From assembly GCF_029871235.1 (NCBI RefSeq), contig NZ_SSOM01000055.1:62001-126000 (forward strand): a stretch of 64,000 nt of DNA, written 5' to 3'. The stretch is from Pseudomonas sp. BN411 (GTDB lineage: Bacteria > Pseudomonadota > Gammaproteobacteria > Pseudomonadales > Pseudomonadaceae). Positions 1 through 9,614 of this stretch are shown piece after piece (position 1 is the stretch's first letter; the number at the start of each line of letters is the position of its first letter). A program made the position numbers and the translations under genes. Under the pieces are notes generated by a model that saw only the letters and a program-made list of their open reading frames with translations, was not told where the DNA came from and ran no database searches.

Positions 1-183
1 CCCCGTCAGCACCAGGGTGCCGTGGATGAGGATGCCGCAGGCGAGGCCCAGGGCACTGAGCAAGCCGGCGCGGCGCCCCTGGTGTACGGCGGTGCGGACC
101 ACCAGTGCCACGTCGGGGCCGGGGCTGACCAGGGCGATGGCGAACACGGCCGCCAACGACAGCAAGACGGAAGTCTCCTGCAT
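1..183 (-). CDS. LysE/RhtB-family amino-acid exporter, N-terminal part (runs off left edge)
   Basis: Only the first 61 codons are in the window and the frame is open to base 1. The translation starts MQETSVLLSLAAVFAIAL and continues with the SPGPD motif that opens LysE/RhtB exporters, followed by a second hydrophobic segment. Family members are inner-membrane proteins of about 200 residues that export amino acids or similar small metabolites; the substrate cannot be told. A GGAG ribosome-binding site lies 7 bases before the ATG. The AraC-type regulator gene ends 44 bases upstream on the same strand and may control it. Confidence 0.85.
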   Translation of the reverse strand, partial: MQETSVLLSLAAVFAIALVSPGPDVALVVRTAVHQGRRAGLLSALGLACGILIHGTLVLTG

Positions 184-227
184 GGAAGTTCTCCAGGATG
201 TAGGGGGAGTTCAGCGGTCTGGGCGGG

Positions 228-1031
228 TCAGCGGCTGCGCAGCTTCGCCGGCGGCAGGCCGTAGGTACGACGGAACAGTCGCGAGAAATGCGCCTGGTCG
301 TAGAAGCCCAGGTCCAAGGCCACTTCACTCAGGTTCTCGCCGCGCAGCACCCGTGGCAGGGCACGTTCCAGGCGCAACTGGGTCAGCCACTGGTGGGGTG
401 GCAGCCCGCACTGGCGATTGAAGCGCCGCAACGCCTGCCAGGGACTGAGGCCGCAGAACGCAGCCAGTTCCTCCAGGGAGGGTGGCGAGTCCAGCCGCGA
501 TTCGAGCCACTCCCGCAGCCGCGCCCAGGTACGCCCGTCGAAACCCTGCTCCGGCTCCCGGACTCGCAAGGTGGAGCCCTGCCCCAGCAGGTTGGCCAGG
601 GCCGGCCACAGCAGGCTCTCCTGCTCCAGCCGCGAGCCCTCGATCAGCGCGCCGTGCAGGCCCTGCAGCTGGCTGCGCAGCCCAGCGTCGCGAAGGATGC
701 TGGTGGTCAGGCGCGGCGCACCCTGGCGGTCGTCGCTGAGGGTGCGGCTGGCTTCGTCCAGCCAATGCGGATCAAAGGCCAGCACGCGGATCTGGTAACC
801 CTGGCCATCGACGCCAGCGCCATCGTGGATCTGCTCCGGCGCCATCAACAGCACATCCCCGGTGTCTGCCTGGTGGCTTTCACCCTGGTGCAGATAACGC
901 TGCCGGCCACGCACAACCAACCCCAGGTGGTACTCCAGGTGGAAGTGTCGGGGGAAGCTGAAGCGCTGGTGCTGGGCGTCGATCAGGCGAACGCCGGGCA
1001 GGCAGCTGGGGATGTGATGAGTCTGGTCCAT
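228..1031 (-). CDS. AraC-family transcriptional regulator
   Basis: 267-residue protein. The first ~100 residues form a cupin-like ligand-binding domain (FPRHFHLEYHLGLVVRG) typical of AraC regulators that sense small molecules. The last ~100 residues carry two helix-turn-helix motifs, the second being LSEVALDLGFYDQAHFSRLF, the classic AraC signature. The ATG giving MDQTHH was chosen because upstream in-frame sequence runs through a palindromic repeat and has no protein-like character. The neighbouring LysE-type exporter is the likeliest target, as AraC regulators of this kind often sit beside LysE exporters. The effector is unknown. Confidence 0.9.
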   Translation of the reverse strand: MDQTHHIPSCLPGVRLIDAQHQRFSFPRHFHLEYHLGLVVRGRQRYLHQGESHQADTGDVLLMAPEQIHDGAGVDGQGYQIRVLAFDPHWLDEASRTLSDDRQGAPRLTTSILRDAGLRSQLQGLHGALIEGSRLEQESLLWPALANLLGQGSTLRVREPEQGFDGRTWARLREWLESRLDSPPSLEELAAFCGLSPWQALRRFNRQCGLPPHQWLTQLRLERALPRVLRGENLSEVALDLGFYDQAHFSRLFRRTYGLPPAKLRSR

Positions 1032-1088
1032 GGGCGCCACTTTACTCCCGGGTAGCGCCGGGTTCTTGGACAAAATTGCAGGGTTGGC

Positions 1089-1117
1089 TGATGGGTATCG
1101 CTTCGCTCCACCCATCC
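1089..1117. repeat. Short palindromic repeat unit (REP-like)
   Basis: GATGGGT and ACCCATC flank a 13-base loop containing CGCTTCGCTC. This hairpin core is a type scattered between genes in several Pseudomonas genomes. It lies between the AraC gene and the thioesterase gene, beside a second and different palindrome. Confidence 0.55.
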
Positions 1118-1143
1118 TACGGGTGTGTACGGACGACTTCCTT

Positions 1144-1199
1144 GTAGGGTGGGCTTCAGCCCACGCTGACCTCCGATGGTGGGCTGAAGCCCACCCTAC
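1144..1199. repeat. Paired REP-type inverted repeat
   Basis: Two 21-base arms, GTAGGGTGGGCTTCAGCCCAC and its exact reverse complement apart from the central bases, are separated by 14 bases. Each arm is itself nearly palindromic, so the element can fold as two hairpins or as one long stem. The right arm overlaps the stop codon of the thioesterase gene, and on that strand it may protect the mRNA 3' end or act as a weak terminator. Confidence 0.75.
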
Positions 1200-1639
1200 G
1201 CCCGTGGAGGCTCGGCACCCAATGGGACGATGGCCATGGTCAGACGGGAGATGCAGCTCGACTTGCCGTCCTCCCCGGCCAGGCGGATGTCCCACACGTG
1301 GGTGGTGCGCCCCAGGTGCACCGGCCGGGCGACCGCTGTAACACGACCGCTGCGCAGGCCGCGCAGGTGGTTGGCGTTGACTTCCAGGCCAACGCAGTAA
1401 AAGCGGCTGGTGTCGATGCACAGGTAGCTGGCGGTAGAACCCAGGGTTTCCGCCAGCACTACCGACGCGCCGCCGTGAAGCAGGCCGTAGGGTTGGTGGG
1501 TGCGCGGGTCGACCACCATGCTGGCGGTCAGGGATTCGTCGTCGTAGGCCTCGAAGCGGATGTCCAGGCCTTCGCCGATGGTGTTTTTCAGGGATTCGTT
1601 GAGTTGTGCAAGATCAGGGGTTTGATTCCACAGGCCCAT
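1196..1639 (-). CDS. Hotdog-fold acyl-CoA thioesterase (YdiI/MenI-like)
   Basis: 147 residues, the usual length for this family. Sequence around residues 50-64 (PYGLLHGGASVVLAE) closely resembles E. coli YdiI, with the HGG loop at 55-57 and the catalytic-type glutamate at 64. The family hydrolyses aromatic or medium-chain acyl-CoA thioesters in the cytoplasm. Pseudomonas makes ubiquinone, so a menaquinone role is unlikely. The ATG at MGLWNQ has a GGAG site 8 bases upstream; the longer frame before it is not conserved-looking. It follows the acyl-CoA ligase gene by 50 bases and is probably co-transcribed, pairing acyl-CoA synthesis with hydrolysis. Confidence 0.88.
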   Translation of the reverse strand: MGLWNQTPDLAQLNESLKNTIGEGLDIRFEAYDDESLTASMVVDPRTHQPYGLLHGGASVVLAETLGSTASYLCIDTSRFYCVGLEVNANHLRGLRSGRVTAVARPVHLGRTTHVWDIRLAGEDGKSSCISRLTMAIVPLGAEPPRA

Positions 1640-1659
1640 GGGGTCACTCCTTGTGGGAA

Positions 1660-1680
1660 GCCGGGACGCGGAGTCCCGGC
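1660..1680 (-). other. Intercistronic hairpin between ligase and thioesterase genes
   Basis: GCCGGGAC and GTCCCGGC pair perfectly over 8 bases around a 5-base loop. No T-run follows, so it is more likely an mRNA processing or attenuation hairpin than a strong terminator. Confidence 0.45.
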
Positions 1681-1689
1681 CAGGCGGAT

Positions 1690-3357
1690 TCAATCGTGCC
1701 AGACGACTGCTTCCTGGCGTTCGAGCCATTCGGGGAAGCGCTTGCCGTAGGCATCTTCGACGATGTTGCGCTTGATCTTCAGCGTCGGGGTGAGGAAGCC
1801 GTTGTCCACGGCCCAGACGTCCTTGACCAGCACCAGCCCCTGCAGACGCTCATGCTTGTCGAGGTCGCCATTGACCTCTTCCAGCAGGCTGCGCAGGCTG
1901 ATTTCCAGATCGGAGCGGGCTCCGTTCGCCGCTTCCTGCCGCCCCACTTCAGACAGCACGCAAAGGGCCATCGGCTGCGGCAGGCCGTCGCCCACCACGC
2001 ACACCTGTTCGATGCGCGGATGCACGGCCAGGCGATTCTCGATGGGCGCGGGAGCCACGTACTTGCCCTTGCTGGTCTTGAAGATTTCCTTGATGCGACC
2101 GGTCAGGTGCAGGTTGCCCTTGGCGTCCTGCTCGCCCTTGTCGCCGGTGCGCAGGTAGCCGTCCACCGTGATGGTTTCGGCGGTCTTTGCCGAGTCCTTG
2201 TAGTAGCCCTGCATGGTGGCGCCACTGCGGACCAGCACTTCCCCCTCCTCGCTGATGCGGACTTCCACGCCGGGACTGTTGCGGCCGATCCAGCCGGGCA
2301 TCACTTCGCCCTTGCGGCACAGATGGGAATAGCCGCAGTTCTCGGTCATGCCGTAGACCTCCAGCACTTCCAGGCCGAGGCGCTTGTACCAGTCCAACAG
2401 TGCCCCGGGTACCGGCGCCGCGCCACACAGGGCGTTGCGCACGGCATCCAGGCCGAGGCCGGCAAGCACCTTGCGACCGACGATGCGGCCGATGATGGGC
2501 AGCCTGAGCATGCGGTCGAGCTTCTGCGCCGGCATCTTCGAGTAGACGCCCATCTGGAACTTGGTCCAGATCCGCGGCACGCCGAAGATGGCCGTCGGCC
2601 GGGCACGGCGCAGGTCGTCGAGGAAGGTTTCCAGGCTTTCGGCGAAGAACACCGTCTGCCCGGCGTAGAGCGAACCCATTTCAACGAACATGCGCTCGGC
2701 TACATGGCACAGCGGCAGGTAGGACAGCAGGCGGTCTTCCTCGCCGGTCTGGAACATGTCCATGCCGTGGGTGGCGGCGAAAGCGAAGTTGCTGAAGTTG
2801 TGCATCACGCCCTTGGGAGTGCCGGTGGTACCGGAGGTATAGATGATGGTGGCGAGTTGATCCGGGGCGCTGCGGGGGCTGTCCTGGATCGGGTTGACGG
2901 CCTGCAGGTCGGTCCAACTGAAGTTGAACTCGCCAGCCGGGTGGATCGGCAGCGCGATGGTTGAAACGCCTTCGGGCACGCCGCTCGCCATCGCCGGCCA
3001 ATCGTCGAGCTTGCCGATGAAGGCCAGCGCCGATTCGGAATGCGCCAGCACCTGCTGGACCGATTCGGCGGTGAGGTTGGGATACAGGGGAACGGAAACG
3101 TGGCCGGCCATCCAGATGGCGAGGTCGGCGATGATCCAGTGGGCGCAGTTCTTGGAGATGATTGCGATGCGGCTGCCCTGGGGCAGGTCGCGCCCTCGCA
3201 GCCAACTGGCGGCCCGGCGGGCCTGCTCGCCTACTTCACCCCAGGTCAGCTCCTCGATCCTTCCACCGCCTAGCGGCTGGACCAGGTAGCGCTTGTTCGG
3301 GTGACGGGCTTCACGCTCAAAAAACACTTCAAGCGGCAAACGGACTGCATCAGCCAC
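1690..3357 (-). CDS. AMP-binding acyl-CoA synthetase (long-chain FAA1-type)
   Basis: 555 residues. It carries the adenylate-forming motifs in order: YTSGTTGTPKG (P-loop), YGMTENCGY (A5 region), a YLRTGDKGE motif and a C-terminal lysine region (GRIKEIFKTSKGKYVAP). The ligase activates a fatty acid to acyl-AMP and then acyl-CoA. The overall pattern is that of long-chain FAA1-type synthetases rather than short-chain ligases. A GTG start giving VADAVRLPL is chosen because AGGAGG lies just upstream; the 13 codons before it overlap this site. It heads a two-gene unit with the thioesterase downstream. Substrate chain length is not evident. Confidence 0.9.
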   Translation of the reverse strand: MADAVRLPLEVFFEREARHPNKRYLVQPLGGGRIEELTWGEVGEQARRAASWLRGRDLPQGSRIAIISKNCAHWIIADLAIWMAGHVSVPLYPNLTAESVQQVLAHSESALAFIGKLDDWPAMASGVPEGVSTIALPIHPAGEFNFSWTDLQAVNPIQDSPRSAPDQLATIIYTSGTTGTPKGVMHNFSNFAFAATHGMDMFQTGEEDRLLSYLPLCHVAERMFVEMGSLYAGQTVFFAESLETFLDDLRRARPTAIFGVPRIWTKFQMGVYSKMPAQKLDRMLRLPIIGRIVGRKVLAGLGLDAVRNALCGAAPVPGALLDWYKRLGLEVLEVYGMTENCGYSHLCRKGEVMPGWIGRNSPGVEVRISEEGEVLVRSGATMQGYYKDSAKTAETITVDGYLRTGDKGEQDAKGNLHLTGRIKEIFKTSKGKYVAPAPIENRLAVHPRIEQVCVVGDGLPQPMALCVLSEVGRQEAANGARSDLEISLRSLLEEVNGDLDKHERLQGLVLVKDVWAVDNGFLTPTLKIKRNIVEDAYGKRFPEWLERQEAVVWHD

Positions 3358-3461
3358 AGGGCCTCCTCCTTTGTTCTTTTTGTGGGGGACAACCAAGCAC
3401 TTGCTTGGGCGACTATTCCACGCACCCGGAGGAGGCGCAAGTTAAGAAATGTTGCGATTCG

Positions 3462-3926
3462 TCAGTGACGGCGAACGTGATGCACGGTGCGCAGGGACAT
3501 CAGCCCGGGCACCAGCAGATCGCCTTCCAGCTCGGCCAGGCTGGCCGTGCCCATGGGCACAGGTTCCTGGCGATGGCCGTGAATGAGGAAGCCCGCGAGG
3601 TCGCTGACGAAGGGGTTGTGGGTGACCAGCAAGAGGTCCTGTTCACCGCGCTCGGCGAGGAAGTCGAGGGCTTCCCGCGGGTCGCTGTCGGGGGTCAGCC
3701 AGGGGACTGTCCCAACAGCGGCGTTGAAGCCCAGGGCATCACGAACCAGTTCAGCAGTCTGCTGCGCCCGCACGTACGGGCTGGCGAGAATCGCCCCCAG
3801 CGGTCGGCCGGCAAGCACGGCTGCGGTCTGCAGTACATCCTTGCGGCCGTGACGGGTCAGCTCGCGCTGCGCATCGGTAGCGGCGCGGGGCTCGGCCTCA
3901 CCGTGGCGCAGCAGCCAGAGCCTCAT
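3462..3926 (-). CDS. sixA: Phosphohistidine phosphatase SixA
   Basis: 154 residues, a full-length small histidine-phosphatase-fold protein. The RHG catalytic motif is at residues 7-9 (nucleophile His8), and a second histidine lies in LLVTHNPFVSDL. SixA removes phosphate from histidine of phosphotransfer domains or PTS proteins. The start codon overlaps the stop of the DUF4389 gene as ATGA, so translation is likely coupled, with gpsA upstream in the same operon. Confidence 0.92.
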   Translation of the reverse strand: MRLWLLRHGEAEPRAATDAQRELTRHGRKDVLQTAAVLAGRPLGAILASPYVRAQQTAELVRDALGFNAAVGTVPWLTPDSDPREALDFLAERGEQDLLLVTHNPFVSDLAGFLIHGHRQEPVPMGTASLAELEGDLLVPGLMSLRTVHHVRRH

Positions 3927-4270
3927 AGCTTGGGCTCTTCGTCACGCACCGGGTGGGCGGCCGGCGGCACTTCGTGTGCGGCTTCGCCCTGGGGGGCGCT
4001 GGCCTCGGGCCAATCGGCGAAGGGCCAGGGCTTCTCTTCGGTGTTGAAGGTGCCGAAGCGGCCGATCTGCGCCAGGTACTGGCTGAGACTGTCGCCGAAG
4101 GACAGCAGGCCGCTGTTGGGCGCGCCGTAGAACGCGCGGTAGCCGAGTTGCAGCAGCACCACGGCGCCGAGGACGATCTCGGCCAACTGCCAGACGATGA
4201 CGAAAATGAGCATCCACAGGACGCGCAGCAGGATGTGTTCGCGCTGCAGGTCTTCGCGCTCTTCGCTCAT
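3923..4270 (-). CDS. DUF4389 inner-membrane protein
   Basis: 115 residues. A hydrophobic segment at about residues 15-45 (RVLWMLIFVIVWQLAEIVLG and onward) is followed by LSQYLAQIGRFGTFNTEEKPWPF, the pattern of DUF4389 proteins, and a charged, proline-rich tail. The function is unknown. It is packed between gpsA (28 bases upstream) and sixA (4-base overlap), an arrangement also remembered from P. aeruginosa. A GGAG site precedes the ATG. Confidence 0.85.
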   Translation of the reverse strand: MSEEREDLQREHILLRVLWMLIFVIVWQLAEIVLGAVVLLQLGYRAFYGAPNSGLLSFGDSLSQYLAQIGRFGTFNTEEKPWPFADWPEASAPQGEAAHEVPPAAHPVRDEEPKL

Positions 4271-4298
4271 GGGGGATCTCCTTGTCCGAAAGGGTGAA

Positions 4299-5321
4299 TC
4301 AGAAACCGGTGGTTGGAATGAAGTCTACGTCGGTCTTGGGCTCGCCGCGCATCAGCAACTCGATCACCTGAGCCAGCGTACGCCCCTCGAAAAGGATGGC
4401 ATGCAGACCCGCGACCAGCGGCATGTAGACCTGCAGCTCCTCGGCACGGGTCTTGAGCACCTTGAGGGTGTTGACGCCTTCGGCCACCTCCCCCAATCGC
4501 GCCACGGCGTCTTCCAGCGACAGACCTTCGCCCAGCGCGTAGCCCACCTGGTAGTTGCGGCTCTTGGGCGAGGAGCAGGTGACGATGAGGTCGCCCACGC
4601 CGGCCAGGCCGAGGAACGTCATGGGGTTGGCGCCGAGCTTGACCGCGAAGCGGGTCATTTCCGCCAGGGCGCGGGTGATCAGCATGCTCTTGGTGTTCTC
4701 ACCCATGTCCAGCGCGGCGGCCATGCCAGCGATGATGGCGTAGACGTTCTTCAAGGCGCCGCCCAGCTCGACCCCGAAGCGATCCTGGCTGGCGTAGACG
4801 CGGAAGGTGCGCCCGTGCAGGGCGGACTGCACACGCTTGCAGAGTTCGGCGTCCTCACTGGCGACCACAGTGGCGGTCAGCGCGTGGTCGGCGATTTCCT
4901 TGGCCAGGTTGGGGCCGGAGATCACGCCGATACGGGCATCCGGGGCCACTTCTTCAAGAATCTGACTCATCAGCTTGAAGCTCTGCGCCTCGATGCCCTT
5001 GGTGGTGCTGACCAGCAGCTTGCCCGCCAGTTGCCCGGCCACCGGCTCCAGCACCTTGCGCAGTGCGCTGGACGGCAAGGCCACGAACACCAGCTCGCAG
5101 TCGGCGAGCACGCCGGACAGGTCGGTATCCGGTTCCACGCCGGGAAGGATCGTCACACCCTTGAGATAGCGCGGGTTCTCGCGCTGGGTACGGATCGCCT
5201 CGGCCTGTTCCGGGTCGCGCATCCAGTGGCGCACACGCTGGCCATTCTCGGCCAGCAGGTTGGCGATAGCGGTGCCGAAGCTGCCGCCGCCGAGCACCGC
5301 AACGGGTTGCTGTTCAGTCAT
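4299..5321 (-). CDS. gpsA: Glycerol-3-phosphate dehydrogenase [NAD(P)+]
   Basis: 340 residues, the normal GpsA length. The dinucleotide-binding loop [19 protein letters not shown] starts at residue 8 and the substrate-binding GALKNVYAI lysine motif is present. The enzyme reduces dihydroxyacetone phosphate to sn-glycerol 3-phosphate, the backbone for phospholipids. The ATG giving [11 protein letters not shown] is used; in-frame sequence upstream contains the promoter region. It is the first gene of a probable gpsA-DUF4389-sixA operon. Confidence 0.97.
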   Translation of the reverse strand: MTEQQPVAVLGGGSFGTAIANLLAENGQRVRHWMRDPEQAEAIRTQRENPRYLKGVTILPGVEPDTDLSGVLADCELVFVALPSSALRKVLEPVAGQLAGKLLVSTTKGIEAQSFKLMSQILEEVAPDARIGVISGPNLAKEIADHALTATVVASEDAELCKRVQSALHGRTFRVYASQDRFGVELGGALKNVYAIIAGMAAALDMGENTKSMLITRALAEMTRFAVKLGANPMTFLGLAGVGDLIVTCSSPKSRNYQVGYALGEGLSLEDAVARLGEVAEGVNTLKVLKTRAEELQVYMPLVAGLHAILFEGRTLAQVIELLMRGEPKTDVDFIPTTGF

Positions 5322-5644
5322 AACGGGTCCATGTAGGCCATAGGAATGGCGAATCCGCGCATTATACGGAGGCGCCGCTGGCCAGCCAGCCTCTATCCGG
5401 GGCCTTTGCGCTGGAAAAGCCCTCATCCTCGGTTAAGATGCCGCAGTTTTGCGGCGTCGAGAGCGCCACTTGGTTCCCTGGCAACCTCAACGCAGCAAAA
5501 TTTCCCCGAGCACCGGGGCGCAACGGGACTAAAGTTCCAGCATAGAACCGCTCCACGGACGACCCTGCACCGAGGCAATAGGAAGATGTGCCCACCCGCC
5601 CCCCGACGCCCGACACCTCCCGCAGCTCAAGGAGCGGCGCACCC
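5322..5644. other. Intergenic region between divergent gpsA and hybrid kinase genes
   Basis: 323 bases without a supported gene. It must hold divergent promoters. A perfect -10 for gpsA is listed separately. A 6-base stem GCCGCA/TGCGGC with a four-base loop lies at 5440-5455. No clear -35/-10 pair for the kinase gene was found. Confidence 0.6.
5361..5389 (-). promoter_or_regulatory. Candidate sigma-70 promoter of gpsA operon
   Basis: Read on the minus strand, a perfect TATAAT (5366-5361) lies 39 bases before the gpsA ATG. The hexamer 17 bases upstream, CTGGCT at 5389-5384, is a poor -35, so the call rests mainly on the -10 and its position. Confidence 0.45.
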
Positions 5645-7552
5645 ATGACCTTGCGGCGCCGCTGGGACATCCATACCCGTACCCAGCTCATCAGCCTCGG
5701 TCCGGCACTATTACTGACCCTGTTGCTCACCGGTTTCTTCACCTTCGCCCGTTTGCAGGACCTGCGCCAGGAGCTGAACCACACCGGCCAGTTGATCGCC
5801 AGTCAACTTGCCCCGGCGGCGGAATACGGCGTGGTCACCGGCAACCTGGAAGTCCTGGAGGGCCTGCTCCAGGCCAGCCTGGGCACACCCCACGTGCGCT
5901 TCCTGGAAGTACGCGACCGCGCCGACAACATCCTCGTTTACCTGGAACAGCAGGAAAGCCTGGAAAAGAGCGGCACCCAAGTGGAGGTCTTCCACGCGCC
6001 CATCATCCAGCAGCAGCTCCACCTGCAGGCCCAACGCACCCACGCCAGGGTCGACGGCCGCAGCAGCGATAGCAACTACCTGGGCCGCGTCGTGGTCGGC
6101 ATGTCCAACGACGCCTTCAGCAGCCGCCAGCAGGAAATCCTCCTCAAGGCCACAGTGCTGGCCCTGATTGCGCTGCTCCTCACCTTCCTCCTCGCCCGCC
6201 GTCTGGCCACCCGCCTGTCGCAGCCCATCAGCGCCATGGGCGATGCGGTCAAGGCCATCCAGGATGGCAACTACAACGCCAGCTTGCCCGTGGTAGATGA
6301 CAGCGAATTGGGCGACCTCAGCCGCCACATCAACAACCTCGCCGGCGGCCTCGAACAGGCCAGCCAGGAGCAGCAGCAGGCGATGGGCCAGCTGATCAAG
6401 GCGCGCGAGGAAGCGGAAATGGCGAACCGCGCCAAATCCGACTTCCTGGCAATGATGAGCCACGAACTGCGCACCCCCATGAACGGCGTCCTGGGCATGC
6501 TGCAGCTGCTCGAAACCACCGAGATGACCGATGAACAGGCCGAATACGCGGCACTGGCCACGGAATCCACCGAGCACCTGCTGAAGGTGATCAACGACAT
6601 TCTCGATTTCTCCCGCATCGAGCGTGGCGCGCTGGAGCTGGAGCGCATCCCCTTCAACCTGCTGGACCTGATCCTCGGCTCGGTACAGGTGTTCCAGCAC
6701 AGCGCCCAGCAGCGCGGGCTGGCCCTGAGCCTGGACACCCAGGAAGGCCTGGAGCGGGTCGAGGTGCACGGCGACCCGACGCGCCTGCGGCAAATCCTGG
6801 TCAATCTGGTGGGCAATGCCCTGAAGTTCACCGAAGAAGGCGGCATCAAGGTGCAAACCCGCTGGCAGGCGCTGGACAGCGAAGTGCTCTGGCTCACGTG
6901 CGCGGTACATGACAGCGGCATCGGCATCCCGCCGGACCGACTGGAACATATGTTCGACGCCTTCCAGCAGGCCGATCACTCGATTTCCCGCCGTTACGGC
7001 GGCACCGGCCTCGGGCTGCCCATCGCCCGCACCCTGGCCGAACGCATGGGCGGCACCCTGCGTGCCGAGAGCCATGAAGGTTCGGGCTCGATCTTCACCC
7101 TGGAGATTCCCCTGCCGTTCCGTCCCCAGAGCTCGGAAACGCTGGGCGACCAGGCCCATGGGCATGGCGCGGGTACCGGCCAGCACGTGCTGCTGGTGGA
7201 GGACAATCCGGTGAACCAGACCGTGATCGAGGCCATGCTGCGCAGCCTGGGCTACCAGGTGAGCCTGGTGGGCGACGGCGCCCAGGCGGTGCATCAGGCC
7301 TCACGCCATCACTATTCGGCCATCCTCATGGACTGCCGCCTGCCGGTTCTCGACGGTTACGAAGCCACGCGCCAGATTCGCCAGATGAATGGCGGCGCCA
7401 CGCTGCCGATTATCGCCCTGACCGCCAATGCCCTGCAGGGCGACCGCGAGGCCTGTCTGGCCGCGGGAATGAACGACTACCTGGCCAAACCCTTCAAACG
7501 GGCTGACCTGCTGCGGGTCATGCAGCGCTGGTTGAGCAAGCCGTCGGACTGA
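5645..7552 (+). CDS. Membrane hybrid sensor histidine kinase/response regulator (PA1611-like)
   Basis: 635 residues. TM1 at about 14-35, a periplasmic sensor of ~130 residues, TM2 at about 165-185, HAMP to ~240, HisKA with the phospho-acceptor His273 in [10 protein letters not shown], an HATPase domain with a [10 protein letters not shown] box, and a C-terminal receiver with Asp563 in [19 protein letters not shown]. There is no Hpt domain, so phosphotransfer must use a separate Hpt protein. Position directly before fabA-fabB matches PA1611, which is known to interact with RetS and feed the HptB relay. The ATG at 5645 was preferred over an upstream in-frame start because the extra 19 residues look non-coding and an AAGGAG site precedes it. 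Confidence 0.88.
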   Translation: MTLRRRWDIHTRTQLISLGPALLLTLLLTGFFTFARLQDLRQELNHTGQLIASQLAPAAEYGVVTGNLEVLEGLLQASLGTPHVRFLEVRDRADNILVYLEQQESLEKSGTQVEVFHAPIIQQQLHLQAQRTHARVDGRSSDSNYLGRVVVGMSNDAFSSRQQEILLKATVLALIALLLTFLLARRLATRLSQPISAMGDAVKAIQDGNYNASLPVVDDSELGDLSRHINNLAGGLEQASQEQQQAMGQLIKAREEAEMANRAKSDFLAMMSHELRTPMNGVLGMLQLLETTEMTDEQAEYAALATESTEHLLKVINDILDFSRIERGALELERIPFNLLDLILGSVQVFQHSAQQRGLALSLDTQEGLERVEVHGDPTRLRQILVNLVGNALKFTEEGGIKVQTRWQALDSEVLWLTCAVHDSGIGIPPDRLEHMFDAFQQADHSISRRYGGTGLGLPIARTLAERMGGTLRAESHEGSGSIFTLEIPLPFRPQSSETLGDQAHGHGAGTGQHVLLVEDNPVNQTVIEAMLRSLGYQVSLVGDGAQAVHQASRHHYSAILMDCRLPVLDGYEATRQIRQMNGGATLPIIALTANALQGDREACLAAGMNDYLAKPFKRADLLRVMQRWLSKPSD

Positions 7553-7813
7553 AACGACTGGTGCCGTTTCCAGACATTCGTCGAGTGTCCGGGAATGTTA
7601 AAGTGCGAGACGCTTTGCGCGCGGGAGGTCCCCCGGCAGCCCCTTGCGACGGGCTGTGGTCACATCAGGTGAACGACTGTGCTCGGCATTCTGTGACTTT
7701 CACCGCAACGCAACAGTCTATGACTAGTCTGCCGCATGACGCCCCCTACAACGGCCACGGCAGAAGGATGAATGCAACGCCCTGTGCCAGACGGGGACCA
7801 TTGAGGAGCTCGC

Positions 7814-8329
7814 ATGACCAAACAAAACGCCTATACCCGGGAAGACCTGCTGCGCTGCAGTCGCGGCGAGCTGTTCGGCCCTGGTAATGCGCAACTGCCC
7901 GCCCCCAACATGCTGATGATCGACCGCATCGTGCATATCAGCGAAACCGGCGGGAAGTACGGCAAAGGCGAGATCGTCGCCGAGCTCGATATCAACCCTG
8001 ACCTGTGGTTCTTCGCCTGCCACTTCGAAGGCGACCCGGTCATGCCCGGCTGCCTTGGCCTCGACGCCATGTGGCAGCTGGTCGGTTTCTTCCTCGGCTG
8101 GCAGGGCAACCCCGGCCGTGGCCGCGCCCTCGGCTCCGGCGAAGTCAAATTCTTCGGCCAGATCCTGCCGTCCGCGAAAAAGATCACCTACACCATCCAC
8201 ATCAAGCGCACTATTAATCGTTCGCTGATCCTCGGTATCGCCGATGGCACCGTTGCCGTCGACGGCCGCGAGATCTACAGCGCCGAAGGCCTGCGCGTCG
8301 GCCTGTTCACCTCTACCGACAGTTTCTGA
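7814..8329 (+). CDS. fabA: 3-hydroxydecanoyl-ACP dehydratase/isomerase
   Basis: 171 residues, full length. The active-site histidine is His70 ([15 protein letters not shown]) and the partner aspartate is Asp84 (LGLDAMWQ), exactly as in E. coli FabA. The enzyme dehydrates 3-hydroxydecanoyl-ACP and isomerises the trans-2 product to cis-3-decenoyl-ACP, the branch point to unsaturated fatty acids. GAGGAG lies 7 bases before the ATG. fabB follows after 11 bases, so the pair is one operon. Confidence 0.98.
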   Translation: MTKQNAYTREDLLRCSRGELFGPGNAQLPAPNMLMIDRIVHISETGGKYGKGEIVAELDINPDLWFFACHFEGDPVMPGCLGLDAMWQLVGFFLGWQGNPGRGRALGSGEVKFFGQILPSAKKITYTIHIKRTINRSLILGIADGTVAVDGREIYSAEGLRVGLFTSTDSF

Positions 8330-8340
8330 AGGACATCCGC

Positions 8341-9558
8341 ATGCGTCGCGTCGTGATCACTGGCCTGGGCATCGTTTCGTGCCTGGGCAATGACAAAGCC
8401 ACTGTTTCCGCCAACCTGCGCGCCGGCAAGGCCGGTATTCGCCACAACCCGTCCTATGCCGAGATGGGTCTGCGCAGCCAGGTGTCCGGCTCGGTCAACC
8501 TGAACCTGGAAGAGCTGATCGACCGCAAGCTCTTCCGCTTCATGGGTGATGCCGCTGCCTATGCCTACCTGGCCATGCAGCAGGCTATCGAAGACGCCGG
8601 CCTGAGCGCCGAGCAGATCTCCAACCCGCGCGTGGGCCTGATCGCCGGCTCCGGTGGCGCTTCCACCGTCAACCAGATGGAAGCCATCGACACCCTGCGC
8701 GAGAAGGGCGTCAAGCGCATCGGCCCATACCGCGTGACCCGCACCATGGGCAGCACCGTTTCCGCGTGCCTGGCCACCCCCTTCCAGATCAAGGGTGTGA
8801 ACTTCTCCATCTCCTCGGCCTGCGCCACCAGCGCGCACTGCATCGGCCAGGCCATGGAGCAGATCCAGCTGGGCAAGCAGGACATGGTCTTCGCCGGCGG
8901 CGGTGAAGAAGAGCATTGGAGCCAGAGCTGCCTGTTCGACGCCATGGGCGCCCTGTCCACCCAGTACAACGAAACCCCTGAGCGCGCCTCCCGCGCGTAC
9001 GACGCCAAGCGTGACGGTTTCGTCATCGCCGGCGGCGGTGGCATGGTGGTTGTCGAAGAGCTGGAACACGCCCTCAAGCGTGGCGCCAAGATCTACGCAG
9101 AGATCGTCGGCTACGGCGCGACTTCCGACGGCTACGACATGGTCGCCCCGAGCGGCGAAGGCGCCATCCGCTGCATGCAGCAGGCGCTGGCCACCGTCGA
9201 CACCCCGATCGACTACCTGAACACCCACGGCACCTCCACCCCGGTGGGCGACGTGGCGGAAATCCGCGGCGTGCGCGCCGTGTTCGGCGAAAAAGCCCCG
9301 GCCATCAGCTCCACCAAGAGCCTGTCCGGTCACTCCCTGGGCGCCGCAGGCGTGCAGGAAGCCATCTACTGCCTGCTGATGATGGAAGGCAAGTTCATGG
9401 CTGGTTCGGCCAACATCGACGAACTGGACCCGGAAGTGGCCGATCTGCCGATCCTGCGCGAGACCCGCGAAGACGCCAAGATCGACACCGTCATGTCCAA
9501 CAGCTTCGGCTTCGGCGGCACCAACGCCACCCTGGTACTGCGCCGCTTCAACGGCTGA
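8341..9558 (+). CDS. fabB: 3-oxoacyl-ACP synthase I
   Basis: 405 residues. The Cys-His-His triad is Cys161 (SSACATSAH), His296 ([11 protein letters not shown]) and His331 ([11 protein letters not shown]), with Lys326 near the active site. FabB elongates the cis-3-decenoyl-ACP made by FabA and so is required for anaerobic-type unsaturated fatty-acid synthesis. It is the second gene of fabAB and is followed by a hairpin terminator. Confidence 0.98.
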   Translation: MRRVVITGLGIVSCLGNDKATVSANLRAGKAGIRHNPSYAEMGLRSQVSGSVNLNLEELIDRKLFRFMGDAAAYAYLAMQQAIEDAGLSAEQISNPRVGLIAGSGGASTVNQMEAIDTLREKGVKRIGPYRVTRTMGSTVSACLATPFQIKGVNFSISSACATSAHCIGQAMEQIQLGKQDMVFAGGGEEEHWSQSCLFDAMGALSTQYNETPERASRAYDAKRDGFVIAGGGGMVVVEELEHALKRGAKIYAEIVGYGATSDGYDMVAPSGEGAIRCMQQALATVDTPIDYLNTHGTSTPVGDVAEIRGVRAVFGEKAPAISSTKSLSGHSLGAAGVQEAIYCLLMMEGKFMAGSANIDELDPEVADLPILRETREDAKIDTVMSNSFGFGGTNATLVLRRFNG

Positions 9559-9580
9559 TCCCAAACCCGGCGGTATCCAC

Positions 9581-9614
9581 AACGCCCGTATCCCCCCGGA
9601 TACGGGCGTTGTCG
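9581..9614 (+). terminator. Terminator of fabAB
   Basis: AACGCCCGTATCC pairs with GGATACGGGCGTT over 13 bases around a CCCC loop, starting 22 bases after the fabB stop. The following T-run is broken (GTCGTTT). Confidence 0.8.

Noticed and set aside
5711-7294. A 527-codon minus-strand frame opposite the PA1611-like kinase
   Set aside because: Same codon-bias shadow; no family features, while the plus-strand gene has intact H, ATPase and receiver motifs.
7667-7686. AGGTGAACGACTGTGCTCGG upstream of fabA as a possible DesT-type operator
   Set aside because: Only part of it is palindromic, and I could not match it to a remembered operator with confidence.
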